Shown here: one piece after another, positions 1 through 5,407 of the stretch
Layout: each line of letters opens with the position of its first letter
Position numbering within the stretch: position 1 is the first letter of the stretch
DNA from: Deltaproteobacteria bacterium
GTDB lineage: Bacteria > Desulfobacterota > Desulfovibrionia > Desulfovibrionales > Desulfovibrionaceae
Length of the DNA stretch: 9,506 nt
Direction: 5' to 3'
Assembly: GCA_025350085.1 (NCBI GenBank)
Contig: JANXYI010000423.1
Coordinates: 1-9,506 of the forward strand
Position numbers and translations under genes: made by a program
Notes under the pieces: generated by a model
Told to the model about the DNA's origin: nothing
The model's database searches: none
What the model saw: only the letters and a program-made list of their open reading frames with translations

Positions 1-1857
1 GCCGTCCTTGGTGATGAGCGGGGTCTCGTCGTGCCGGTCCAGCTCGGCCTCCCCGGCCATGATCAGCCGGTAGAGGGAGGCGATCTCCAGGGCGCGGAGG
101 TCGGGGTACAGGATGGCGAACCAGTCGCTGCCGAGCATCTCGCTGCGGGCATAGCCCGTGATCTCTTCGGCCGCGGCGTTGAAGGCCGTGACCCGGCCCT
201 TTCTGTCCAGGCCCACGACCATGGCGTTGGCGCCGTGGAGCAGGCTCTCGGCGTAGTCCCTGGCCTGGCGGATGGCGTCGGCGTCGCGGCGGGCCTTGAG
301 CACGCGCCACAGGCCGGAGAGGAACAGCTGGAGCTGGCGGGCGTCGGTGTCGTCGTAGGGCTCGGGCTTGTTGCCCACGCCGAACAGGGCCAGGGCGCGG
401 CCGCCCTCCACCAGGGGCACGCTCATGTGCCGCAGCACCGGGCTCTGGCCCTCGGGCGGCGCAACGCACTCGGGGTGCGCGGGACAGTCGTTGACGATGG
501 ACGGGGTGAGCGTGCGCAGGGGCTCGGCCCAGAGCCCGGCCTGGCCTTCGGGGCCGGTCGGCGCAGCGGCCAGGGTCTCCAGACGGGTGCGGCCGCCCTC
601 AACGGACAGGGACCAGGCCGACTGGCCCAGGTCCACGCTCTGCCCATGGACGAAATAGAGCGAGCCGGTCTGGCTGCCGGTGAGGCGTACGCCCTGCTCC
701 AGGGCAAAGGCCACGAGCTCCTCGGTGCTGGCGGCCTCCATGTGGGCCAGGGTGAACAGGGCCTCCAGGCGTTCCTCGGTCAGGCGCTGGGCGCCGAGCG
801 CGCTGTCGCGCTCGCCCACGGCCAGGGTCAGCCTGCGGTTCAGGAGCAGCAGCGAGACGTAGCGCCAGGCCAGGAGCGCGGCGGTGAGGACCACGGCCAG
901 GGCGGCCATGGCCCACAGGGCCGCAGGCGGGAACAGGGGCACCTTGGGCGCGGGGTGCCATTTGCGGAACAGTTCGCGGAAGTCCTCGGTGTCGCGGAAG
1001 GTGTCCAGCGCCTTGTCCAGCCGCTGGCGCACCTCTGGCAGGTTCCTGTTCACGGCCATGGCCTGGCCGACCTCAAACAGGGGGCGGCCGCTGCGGCCGA
1101 GCTTGTGCTCCACCCCGGCGGCCTGCGCGGCCTGCTGCACGGCCGGTGCCGGGTAGACCAGGGCGTCGGCCTCGCCGGAGAGCACGTCGAAGATGGCCTC
1201 GGCCAGGGTCTGGGAGTACTGGACGCTTAGGTCCGTCCGCCCCTGCAGCCGCTCCGCGGGAATGCTCCCGACCACCAGCGTCAGGCGTTTGCCGGCCAGG
1301 GCGCCCTCGTCCTCCAGGGGCGGGGTTCCGGCGCGGAAGAAGATGTGCACGGGCTGGATCTCAAAGGGCCGGGTGAAGGCGAAGACCTTTTCCCGGGCCG
1401 GGCTTGGGCCGAGGCCGGGCAGCACATGGGCCCGGCCCGCGCGCAGCAGCTGCTCGGCCTCCACGAGGTTGGCCGTGGTCACCAGGCGCACGGAGTAGCC
1501 GGCGTCGGCCGCGATCCGGCGCAAAACGTCCACGCCGAAGCCGCCGGGCGAGCCGTCGGCGGCCGGGGCATAGGACGGCGGCACGTTGGCCGGGACCACG
1601 GCAATGAGTTCCTTGAACGGGGCGATGGATTCCTGAGACGGGGTGCCGGGGGCCTGCGCGGCCAGCAGCGGGCCGGTGGCGCAGGAGAGGGCCAGAAGGA
1701 TCAGGGCGGAAAGGACAAGGCCGAGGCAGACGAGGTCGAGATAAGCCCGGGCGCGGCCCGGCAATCCGCCGGGGGCTGTGCGGCCTGCTCGTGGCAGGCC
1801 GGGCCGGACTTTGGCCAGGGAAGCCTGGTCCGGGGGCGCTGGCGGGTGGCTTCGCAT
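1..1857 (-). CDS. Membrane sensor with periplasmic solute-binding, GAF and PAS domains (C-terminus beyond the window)
   Basis: This is an open frame of 619 visible codons that runs off the left edge. The ATG is the first in-frame start after the TAG that also ends the receiver gene, and a GGAG lies 6 nt upstream. A long basic, Pro-rich N-terminus (residues 1-37) leads into a hydrophobic segment (about 41-67). A family-3 (amino-acid type) solute-binding domain follows (about 85-303; FGVDVLRRIA near 107, ending FRELFRKWHP). Next come a second membrane segment (about 311-338), a GAF domain (about 362-525, with MSVPLVEGGRALALFGVGNK) and the start of a PAS domain (about 534 on, VTAFNAAAEEITGY near 556-569). 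The order implies ligand sensing in the periplasm and an output domain inside. By family, that output is usually a histidine kinase, but it lies outside the window, so kinase activity is inferred. It lies 27 nt after the receiver gene, so the two are probably co-transcribed. Confidence 0.88.
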   Translation of the reverse strand, partial: MRSHPPAPPDQASLAKVRPGLPRAGRTAPGGLPGRARAYLDLVCLGLVLSALILLALSCATGPLLAAQAPGTPSQESIAPFKELIAVVPANVPPSYAPAADGSPGGFGVDVLRRIAADAGYSVRLVTTANLVEAEQLLRAGRAHVLPGLGPSPAREKVFAFTRPFEIQPVHIFFRAGTPPLEDEGALAGKRLTLVVGSIPAERLQGRTDLSVQYSQTLAEAIFDVLSGEADALVYPAPAVQQAAQAAGVEHKLGRSGRPLFEVGQAMAVNRNLPEVRQRLDKALDTFRDTEDFRELFRKWHPAPKVPLFPPAALWAMAALAVVLTAALLAWRYVSLLLLNRRLTLAVGERDSALGAQRLTEERLEALFTLAHMEAASTEELVAFALEQGVRLTGSQTGSLYFVHGQSVDLGQSAWSLSVEGGRTRLETLAAAPTGPEGQAGLWAEPLRTLTPSIVNDCPAHPECVAPPEGQSPVLRHMSVPLVEGGRALALFGVGNKPEPYDDTDARQLQLFLSGLWRVLKARRDADAIRQARDYAESLLHGANAMVVGLDRKGRVTAFNAAAEEITGYARSEMLGSDWFAILYPDLRALEIASLYRLIMAGEAELDRHDETPLITKDG

Positions 1858-1884
1858 GACGCACTCCGGCGCGGGCGGGCCGCG

Positions 1885-2250
1885 CTACTTGATCGCCCGT
1901 GCGATGTAGTCCTCGAGTATGTTCCGCTCCACGGGCTTGGCCATGAACCAGGTGGCCCCGATCTCCAGCAGTCCCGCGATCTCGCTCACGCCGATGAAGG
2001 CGGACATGATGATGATGGGCAGAGTGGTGAAGCGCTGGTCCGCGCGCACGGTGCGGATGAGCGTGGTGCCGTCCATGCCGGGCATCATGATGTCGGTGAT
2101 GAGCATGTCGAAGCGGTTTTCGGCGCAGAGCGTCTCCCAGGCGTGGCGGCCGTTGGGGCTGACAAAGGCGCAGTGGCCCATGCGGTCCACCACGGTGGAC
2201 ACGAATTTCTGCGACAGGGCGTCGTCCTCAGCGATGAGAATCTTGACCAT
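1885..2250 (-). CDS. Single-domain CheY-like response regulator
   Basis: A 121-residue protein that is a receiver domain and nothing else, so it has no DNA-binding or enzymatic output. The landmarks are all present: the acidic pocket E8-D9-D10, phospho-acceptor D53 in the ITDIMMPGMDG block, the switch Ser at 83 (IIIMSA) and the conserved Lys at 105 (AKP). The ATG is preceded by GGGGGA about 7 nt upstream. The stop is 27 nt before the membrane sensor, which suggests a co-transcribed pair. By family it would accept a phosphoryl group from a histidine kinase and act through protein contact or as an intermediate in a phosphorelay. Which partner it uses cannot be read here. The sensor next door and the sigma-54 regulator upstream are the obvious candidates. 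Confidence 0.92.
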   Translation of the reverse strand: MVKILIAEDDALSQKFVSTVVDRMGHCAFVSPNGRHAWETLCAENRFDMLITDIMMPGMDGTTLIRTVRADQRFTTLPIIIMSAFIGVSEIAGLLEIGATWFMAKPVERNILEDYIARAIK

Positions 2251-2272
2251 TGCGCTTTCCCCCGCAGGTTGG

Positions 2273-2291
2273 GGCAGGGCTCGCCCCTGCC
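2273..2291 (-). other. GC hairpin in the leader of the receiver gene
   Basis: A perfect 7-bp inverted repeat (GGCAGGG / CCCTGCC) with a 5-nt loop lies 23 nt upstream of the receiver start. No T-run follows on either strand, so a good intrinsic terminator is unlikely. On the minus-strand transcript the distal arm runs into CCCC (plus 2271-2274), which could alternatively pair with the GGGGG of the ribosome-binding site (plus 2259-2263). The hairpin could therefore affect translation, or it may be a dispersed intergenic repeat. Confidence 0.4.
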
Positions 2292-2391
2292 GCCGCTATT
2301 CTGGCAATCAAGATCCGTTCCAAGTCTTGTCGGTATCCCAAGCCACTGTCCAGACAAGAAATAGTCTCTGAGTCATCGGGTCGCGGCCACA

Positions 2392-3837
2392 TCATTCCGG
2401 AAATTCCGGAATGGGGGCCGCGCCGCGTTTGGCCCTGAGCAGCCCGTGCTTGGCCAGCAGTTCATACAGCCGGGCCGACTTGAGCCCGGACAGCTGCGCG
2501 GCCTGGGCCGCATCCCCACCGGTCTGTTGCAGCAGCGCGGCAAAATAGGCGCATTCGGCCTCGTCCAGCACGCGCGCGCGGTGCGCGCGCCAGGGCGCCC
2601 CTCCAGGCGTCAACGCGCCGGAGGCCGCGGCGGTCGTCTGCACGGCCTCAGCCCTGCCGGACACGCTGCGGCGCATGAGCCGCACACGCAGGTCGAGCGG
2701 CAGATGCTGGGGCAGGAGTGCCTGTTCAGCATGCGCTGAAACCAGGCCCATGTCCACAGTCTGCAGCAGCTCGCGGACGTTGCCCGGCCAGTCGTGGGCC
2801 TGGAGCAGCTCCATGAATTCCGGGCTGGCCTCGCGCACGCGCTCCCCGGACCGCTCCGCGGCCTTGGCCAGGTGGGCTGCCACCAGGGCCGCGATGTCCC
2901 CTTCGCGTTCGCGCAGGGGCGGCAGTCCGATGCAAAAGGACCGCAGGCGGTAGAGCAGGTCCTCGCGGAACTCGCCGCGCCGGACCATGGCCGCCAGGTC
3001 GCGGTTGGTGGCGGCCACCAGCCGGAAGTCGCTCTTGAGTTCCACCTCGCCGCCCAGGGGACGGAAGGAGCGCTCCTGGAGCACGCGCAGGAACTTGGCC
3101 TGGATGGCGAGCGGCAGCTCGCCCACCTCGTCCAGGAACAGGGTGCCGCCGTCGGCCTGCGCGATGAGCCCGGTCTGGCGGCGGTCGGCCCCGGTGAAGG
3201 AGCCGCGCTCGTGGCCGAAGAGCTCGGACTCGGCCAGGTTGCCGGGCAGGGTGGTGCAGTCCACCACCACAAACTTGTGCCGGGCGCGGCTGCCGCTCTG
3301 GTGGATGGCCCGGGCAAAGATCTCCTTGCCGGTGCCGGTCTCGCCGCTGATGACCACGTCGACCCCGCTGGCCGCGGCCATGGCGGCCTGGGCCAGGCAG
3401 GCGGCCATCTTCGGGCTGGTGCCCACGATGCCGGAGTCCGCGGGCAGGGCCGGGGAGCCGTGCCGCTGCTTTTCCTCGCGGAAGGCCAGGGCGCGGAGCA
3501 GCGGCAGGACCATACGCTCCACCGAGGTGGGCTTCTCGATGTAGTCCCAGGCCCCGCAGCGCAGGGCCAGCTCCGCGCCGTCCGGGTCGCCCTGGCCGGT
3601 GATGATGATCACCTCCGGTGCGCTGGCGCTGGCGCGGATCTCCTCCAGGGCATTGATGCCCGAGCCGTCGGGCAGGCGCACGTCCATGTACACCAGGTCC
3701 GGGGCCTCGCGGGCCAGCAGTACCCTGGCCTCGGCCAGGGACCCGGCGCCCAGGGCTTTGTGCCCGTGGCGGCCCACGGCATCGGCCAAGAGCTCGCGGA
3801 TGAGCTCGTCGTCGTCCACCACAAGGATTTTGGCCAC
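2392..3837 (-). CDS. Sigma-54-dependent response regulator (NtrC family: receiver, AAA+, Fis-type HTH)
   Basis: A 481-residue transcription activator counted from a GTG start. Residues 1-120 are a receiver (DDD at 8-10, phospho-acceptor D52 in MDVRLPDGSG, K102). Residues 136-365 are the sigma-54-interacting AAA+ ATPase: Walker A GETGTGKE 165-172, the sigma-54 contact loop GSFTGA 212-217, Walker B LFLDE 233-237 and WPGNVREL 350-357. Residues about 425-466 form a Fis-type helix-turn-helix (AAQLSGLKSARLYELL). GTG is preferred over an ATG 33 codons upstream because GGGAGAG sits 3 nt before the GTG, the receiver fold begins right there, and the longer frame would overlap the promoter and operator. 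When phosphorylated it should drive RNA polymerase-sigma-54 open complex formation. The contact loop has Ser where GAFTGA has Ala. Target genes are unknown; flanking palindromes suggest autoregulation. Confidence 0.93.
   Translation of the reverse strand: MAKILVVDDDELIRELLADAVGRHGHKALGAGSLAEARVLLAREAPDLVYMDVRLPDGSGINALEEIRASASAPEVIIITGQGDPDGAELALRCGAWDYIEKPTSVERMVLPLLRALAFREEKQRHGSPALPADSGIVGTSPKMAACLAQAAMAAASGVDVVISGETGTGKEIFARAIHQSGSRARHKFVVVDCTTLPGNLAESELFGHERGSFTGADRRQTGLIAQADGGTLFLDEVGELPLAIQAKFLRVLQERSFRPLGGEVELKSDFRLVAATNRDLAAMVRRGEFREDLLYRLRSFCIGLPPLREREGDIAALVAAHLAKAAERSGERVREASPEFMELLQAHDWPGNVRELLQTVDMGLVSAHAEQALLPQHLPLDLRVRLMRRSVSGRAEAVQTTAAASGALTPGGAPWRAHRARVLDEAECAYFAALLQQTGGDAAQAAQLSGLKSARLYELLAKHGLLRAKRGAAPIPEFPE
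2394..2412. promoter_or_regulatory. Perfect 19-nt palindrome, candidate regulator binding site
   Basis: ATTCCGGAA-A-TTCCGGAAT is a perfect 9-1-9 palindrome overlapping the last codons and stop of the sigma-54 regulator (the final residues IPEFPE are encoded by it). It lies about 135-145 nt upstream of the receiver start, a typical distance for an enhancer site of an NtrC-family activator. A second copy matching at 15 of 17 core positions lies at 3866-3882, upstream of the same regulator. I found no convincing sigma-54 promoter between this site and the receiver, so the enhancer role is inference. Confidence 0.5.
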
Positions 3838-3840
3838 AGG

Positions 3841-3847
3841 CTCTCCC
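3841..3847 (-). promoter_or_regulatory. Ribosome-binding site that fixes the GTG start of the sigma-54 regulator
   Basis: GGGAGAG on the minus strand lies 3 nt upstream of the GTG at 3837. It supports this start over the in-frame ATG at 3936, which has no comparable purine-rich stretch at the right distance and would place 33 extra residues before the receiver fold. Confidence 0.6.
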
Positions 3848-3865
3848 AGGATTTGGCACCAAGGA

Positions 3866-3882
3866 TTCCGGGAAGTCCGGAA
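3866..3882. promoter_or_regulatory. Palindromic operator candidate upstream of the sigma-54 regulator
   Basis: TTCCGGGAAGTCCGGAA is an imperfect palindrome that differs from the 2395-2411 copy at only two positions. On the minus strand it lies about 14 nt beyond the predicted -10 box and about 29 nt before the GTG start. That places it in the early transcribed region, where binding would repress. Self-binding by the encoded regulator is inference. Confidence 0.5.
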
Positions 3883-3895
3883 GAATTCTGGTCGG

Positions 3896-3924
3896 ACCAT
3901 ACCAAAGCCCCGCGAAATTGACCA
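3896..3924 (-). promoter_or_regulatory. Predicted sigma-70 promoter of the sigma-54 regulator
   Basis: On the minus strand a TGGTCA -35 box (4 of 6) is followed by a 17-nt spacer and TATGGT (4 of 6), preceded by TG one base upstream, which makes an extended -10. Transcription would start near 3889 and run through the palindrome into the GTG at 3837. Confidence 0.45.
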
Positions 3925-3998
3925 GGGGTGGGGCACGGGAAAATGTACTTCCCCGCAATGTCAGGGGAAAATAGATCAGGCGGGTTTGGAATGATTAT

Positions 3999-4007
3999 TG
4001 ATATATC
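3999..4007 (+). promoter_or_regulatory. Extended -10 promoter element facing a candidate small RNA
   Basis: TGATATATC (TG-n-TATATC) on the plus strand has no good -35 box at 17 nt but sits in the AT-richest part of the region. The implied start near 4014 is just ahead of the first of three hairpins, so the promoter and structured segment fit a short non-coding transcript. Confidence 0.35.
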
Positions 4008-4013
4008 GGTGCT

Positions 4014-4101
4014 GTGCGCCGGGCGGCAACGTTTCCGGCGGCCGCGTCGGTTGGACCGGCGTGTTGCCGGGCAGGTGGGGGGCCTGCCCGGCTCTTTTTT
4101 T
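4014..4101 (+). ncRNA. Candidate structured small RNA of about 88 nt
   Basis: Three non-overlapping hairpins follow one another. The first is CGCCGG/CCGGCG (4017-4022 with 4035-4040). The second is CGTCGGT/ACCGGCG with a TGG loop and one G-U pair (4045-4051 with 4055-4061). The third is a 10-bp GC stem with a T-tract (4066-4101). No plus-strand coding sequence ends before this terminator, because the whole left side of the window is coded on the minus strand, so a terminator here needs a transcript of its own. An extended -10 box ends 6 nt before the proposed 5' end. I do not recognise the RNA family. The alternative is a terminator that blocks read-through antisense to the signalling block. 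Confidence 0.45.
4066..4101 (+). terminator. Strong rho-independent terminator
   Basis: GCCGGGCAGG pairs perfectly with CCTGCCCGGC (10 bp) around a 7-nt TGGGGGG loop, followed at once by TCTTTTTTT. The other strand has no T-run, so it works in the plus direction only. It would end the candidate small RNA and insulate the O-acetylation operon from upstream rightward transcription. Confidence 0.85.
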
Positions 4102-4104
4102 GCG

Positions 4105-4142
4105 TCCTGCGGGCGGGAGTTGGGTTTAGGCTGTCCGCAGGA
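4105..4142. repeat. 8-bp inverted repeat with 22-nt spacer
   Basis: TCCTGCGG (4105-4112) and CCGCAGGA (4135-4142) are perfect complements between the terminator and the operon promoter. It may be a protein-binding site or a chance match in GC-rich DNA; no function can be assigned. Confidence 0.3.
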
Positions 4143-4157
4143 TTAGTCCAACAGGCT

Positions 4158-4173
4158 AGCTCTTGAGGTGCCA
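4158..4173 (-). promoter_or_regulatory. Weak sigma-54 (-24/-12) promoter-like box, leftward
   Basis: The minus strand reads TGGCACCTCAAGAGCT: a perfect -24 block (TGGCAC) with GG-N10-GC spacing, but GAGC where TTGC is expected at -12. It points toward the small-RNA region and the sigma-54 regulator, more than 300 nt away. The terminator hairpin between them lacks a T-run in this direction, so transcription could reach the regulator. Confidence 0.25.
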
Positions 4174-4226
4174 CCCAGAGCAAACGGACGGGCGCGCCCA
4201 AACTGTCTTTGCGTTGGCTAACGGTT

Positions 4227-4255
4227 TTGACCTCTCTACAGAAGTTCGCTACCAT
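4227..4255 (+). promoter_or_regulatory. Sigma-70 promoter of the O-acetylation operon
   Basis: TTGACC (5 of 6) and TACCAT (4 of 6) are separated by exactly 17 nt, giving a start near 4262 and a leader of about 38 nt before the ATG at 4300. A TTCCGGA half-site (4255-4261), the same core as in the palindromes by the sigma-54 regulator, lies just downstream of the -10 box. Confidence 0.6.
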
Positions 4256-4299
4256 TCCGGATCGGCAGTCGATGCGCGTGAATATGGGGCGGGAGGGGT

Positions 4300-5406
4300 A
4301 TGCCAGGGCGGACTGTTCGGTACACAATCTGGTTCTTTGCCATACTCGGAGCATTAAGCTTGGCGTTGCACTTCGTGCATGGGCACATACGCGATGCCCC
4401 GAACCCTGCGGGCGAACTGCTTTCCAAGGGAGCTTGGTATCAGCGCCACTCGGCCTCCCTCAACCTCATCTTCCTGGGCGACAGCCGCACCTATTGCGCC
4501 ATGCAGCCGGAAGTCCTCGATCCCCTGCTCGGCACGCGCTCGTTCAACCTCTCGCATTGGGCCCACTGGCTGCCCACCCAATATCCCCAAGCAGTTGATC
4601 TGGCGCCCGTCATTCCGCCAGGGACTACAGTGGTATGGACCATCGGTGAACAGAATTTCGGCGCAGGCGAGATTCTGGACAAGTACCCAATCGGGCTGAC
4701 TAATATTCTGGCGTACCGGGGCGTTGGCATTTCACTGGCGCAGATGGCCGAAAACCTGGCCGCCTTCAACCCTCTGTTGTCCCTTTATTCCCGGCGCGGC
4801 GCGCTGCTTGGGCGTGTGCGAGGCCTGGCAGATTGGCCGCTTGTGGCCGGGGGGCAGGAGGCCGGTGCGATGGAGGAACTTCGGAGGCTCGAACAAGAGG
4901 CCCTGGCCCGGCCAAGCGTGGTCCGCGCCGAGGTGCAGTCGCCCCAGGGGAGGCCTGTGGCCGTCGCGCAGTTCATGCGCGGAGGCGGGTATCTGTTGGA
5001 GGAGCTCGACCCGGCGCACTTCCGTGCCCGGCAGCAACTCAATGCAACAACGGACATGGCACAGCCGACAGGCCTGGCGCCGGACCCCTCGCGCTGGGCG
5101 CTGTATTTGGCCATGCTCGACCTGTTCCGGGTGAACAATGTCCATTTGGTGGTCAACGTGCTGGAAGAGGCGCCTTACTGCTACCCTGATCCTACGCAGA
5201 AGCTGCGGATGCGTGCCTTCATGGACGGCCCGGTGCGCCACGAGGTGGAGGCACGGGGGTTCGCCTTTGTGCGCGCGGACCTGGATCAGCTCACGGATGC
5301 CGACTACTTTGACTTCAACCACTTGAACTCGCGCGGGGCGGAGAAGTTCAGCAGGCTCCTGGCCGCCGTGCTGCGTCCGCACCTGCACCCAGTGCGGAAG
5401 CTCTGA
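4300..5406 (+). CDS. Membrane-anchored SGNH/AlgJ-AlgX-like protein, O-acetylation partner of the MBOAT protein
   Basis: A 368-residue protein with one N-terminal membrane segment (about 8-26) and a periplasmic SGNH-type domain. The nucleophile block is FLGDSR (58-63, Ser62) and the acid-base pair is in DFNHLNSRG (D338, H341); GEQN (115-118) may be the Asn block. By analogy with AlgJ/AlgX and DltD, it would receive an acyl group that the MBOAT protein passes across the membrane and transfer it to a polysaccharide hydroxyl. The context is decisive: the MBOAT gene begins one base after this stop. The purine-rich GGGAGGGG directly before the ATG is rather close (1-4 nt). The segment between about 185 and 255 is low in recognisable motifs. 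The alternative is a plain esterase of the same fold, but the pairing argues against that. The acyl group is inferred to be acetyl. Confidence 0.8.
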   Translation: MPGRTVRYTIWFFAILGALSLALHFVHGHIRDAPNPAGELLSKGAWYQRHSASLNLIFLGDSRTYCAMQPEVLDPLLGTRSFNLSHWAHWLPTQYPQAVDLAPVIPPGTTVVWTIGEQNFGAGEILDKYPIGLTNILAYRGVGISLAQMAENLAAFNPLLSLYSRRGALLGRVRGLADWPLVAGGQEAGAMEELRRLEQEALARPSVVRAEVQSPQGRPVAVAQFMRGGGYLLEELDPAHFRARQQLNATTDMAQPTGLAPDPSRWALYLAMLDLFRVNNVHLVVNVLEEAPYCYPDPTQKLRMRAFMDGPVRHEVEARGFAFVRADLDQLTDADYFDFNHLNSRGAEKFSRLLAAVLRPHLHPVRKL

Positions 5407-5407
5407 G

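Larger units (their letters stand above)
3838..4299. other. 462-nt intergenic region with divergent regulatory signals
   Basis: There is no protein gene here; the short open frames lack family resemblance and run through hairpins. From left to right it holds a palindromic operator candidate (3866-3882), a leftward sigma-70-like promoter (3896-3924), a locally AT-richer stretch with two GGGAAAAT direct repeats (3937-3944 and 3965-3972), an extended -10 box on the plus strand (3999-4007), three consecutive hairpins ending in an intrinsic terminator (4017-4101), an inverted repeat (4105-4142), a sigma-54-like box on the minus strand (4158-4173) and the promoter of the O-acetylation operon (4227-4255). 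Confidence 0.75.

Noticed and set aside
31..1230. A 399-codon open frame on the plus strand
   Set aside because: It is antisense to the membrane sensor, is low-complexity and Gly/Ala/Gln-rich with no family motif, and is a product of high-GC codon bias.
2300..2330. A sigma-54 promoter for the receiver gene (minus strand TTGGAACGGATCTTGATTGCC)
   Set aside because: GG and GC are 9 nt apart in one alignment and the GC becomes GA in the other, so the required GG-N10-GC is not met.
3854..3870. TGGCAC followed by CAAGGATTCC on the plus strand as a sigma-54 promoter
   Set aside because: The GC of the -12 element is missing, and the site lies inside the regulator leader pointing away from it.
2794..3921. 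A 375-codon open frame on the plus strand
   Set aside because: It is the antisense shadow of the sigma-54 regulator, whose catalytic motifs are intact on the other strand.
3838..3936. N-terminal extension of the sigma-54 regulator to an ATG at 3936
   Set aside because: The extra 33 residues are not part of the receiver fold and would cover the promoter -35 box and the palindrome; the GTG has a good ribosome-binding site.
3928..4146. A 72-codon plus-strand open frame in the intergenic region
   Set aside because: It runs through the three hairpins and the T-tract, has no ribosome-binding site of note and no recognisable motif.
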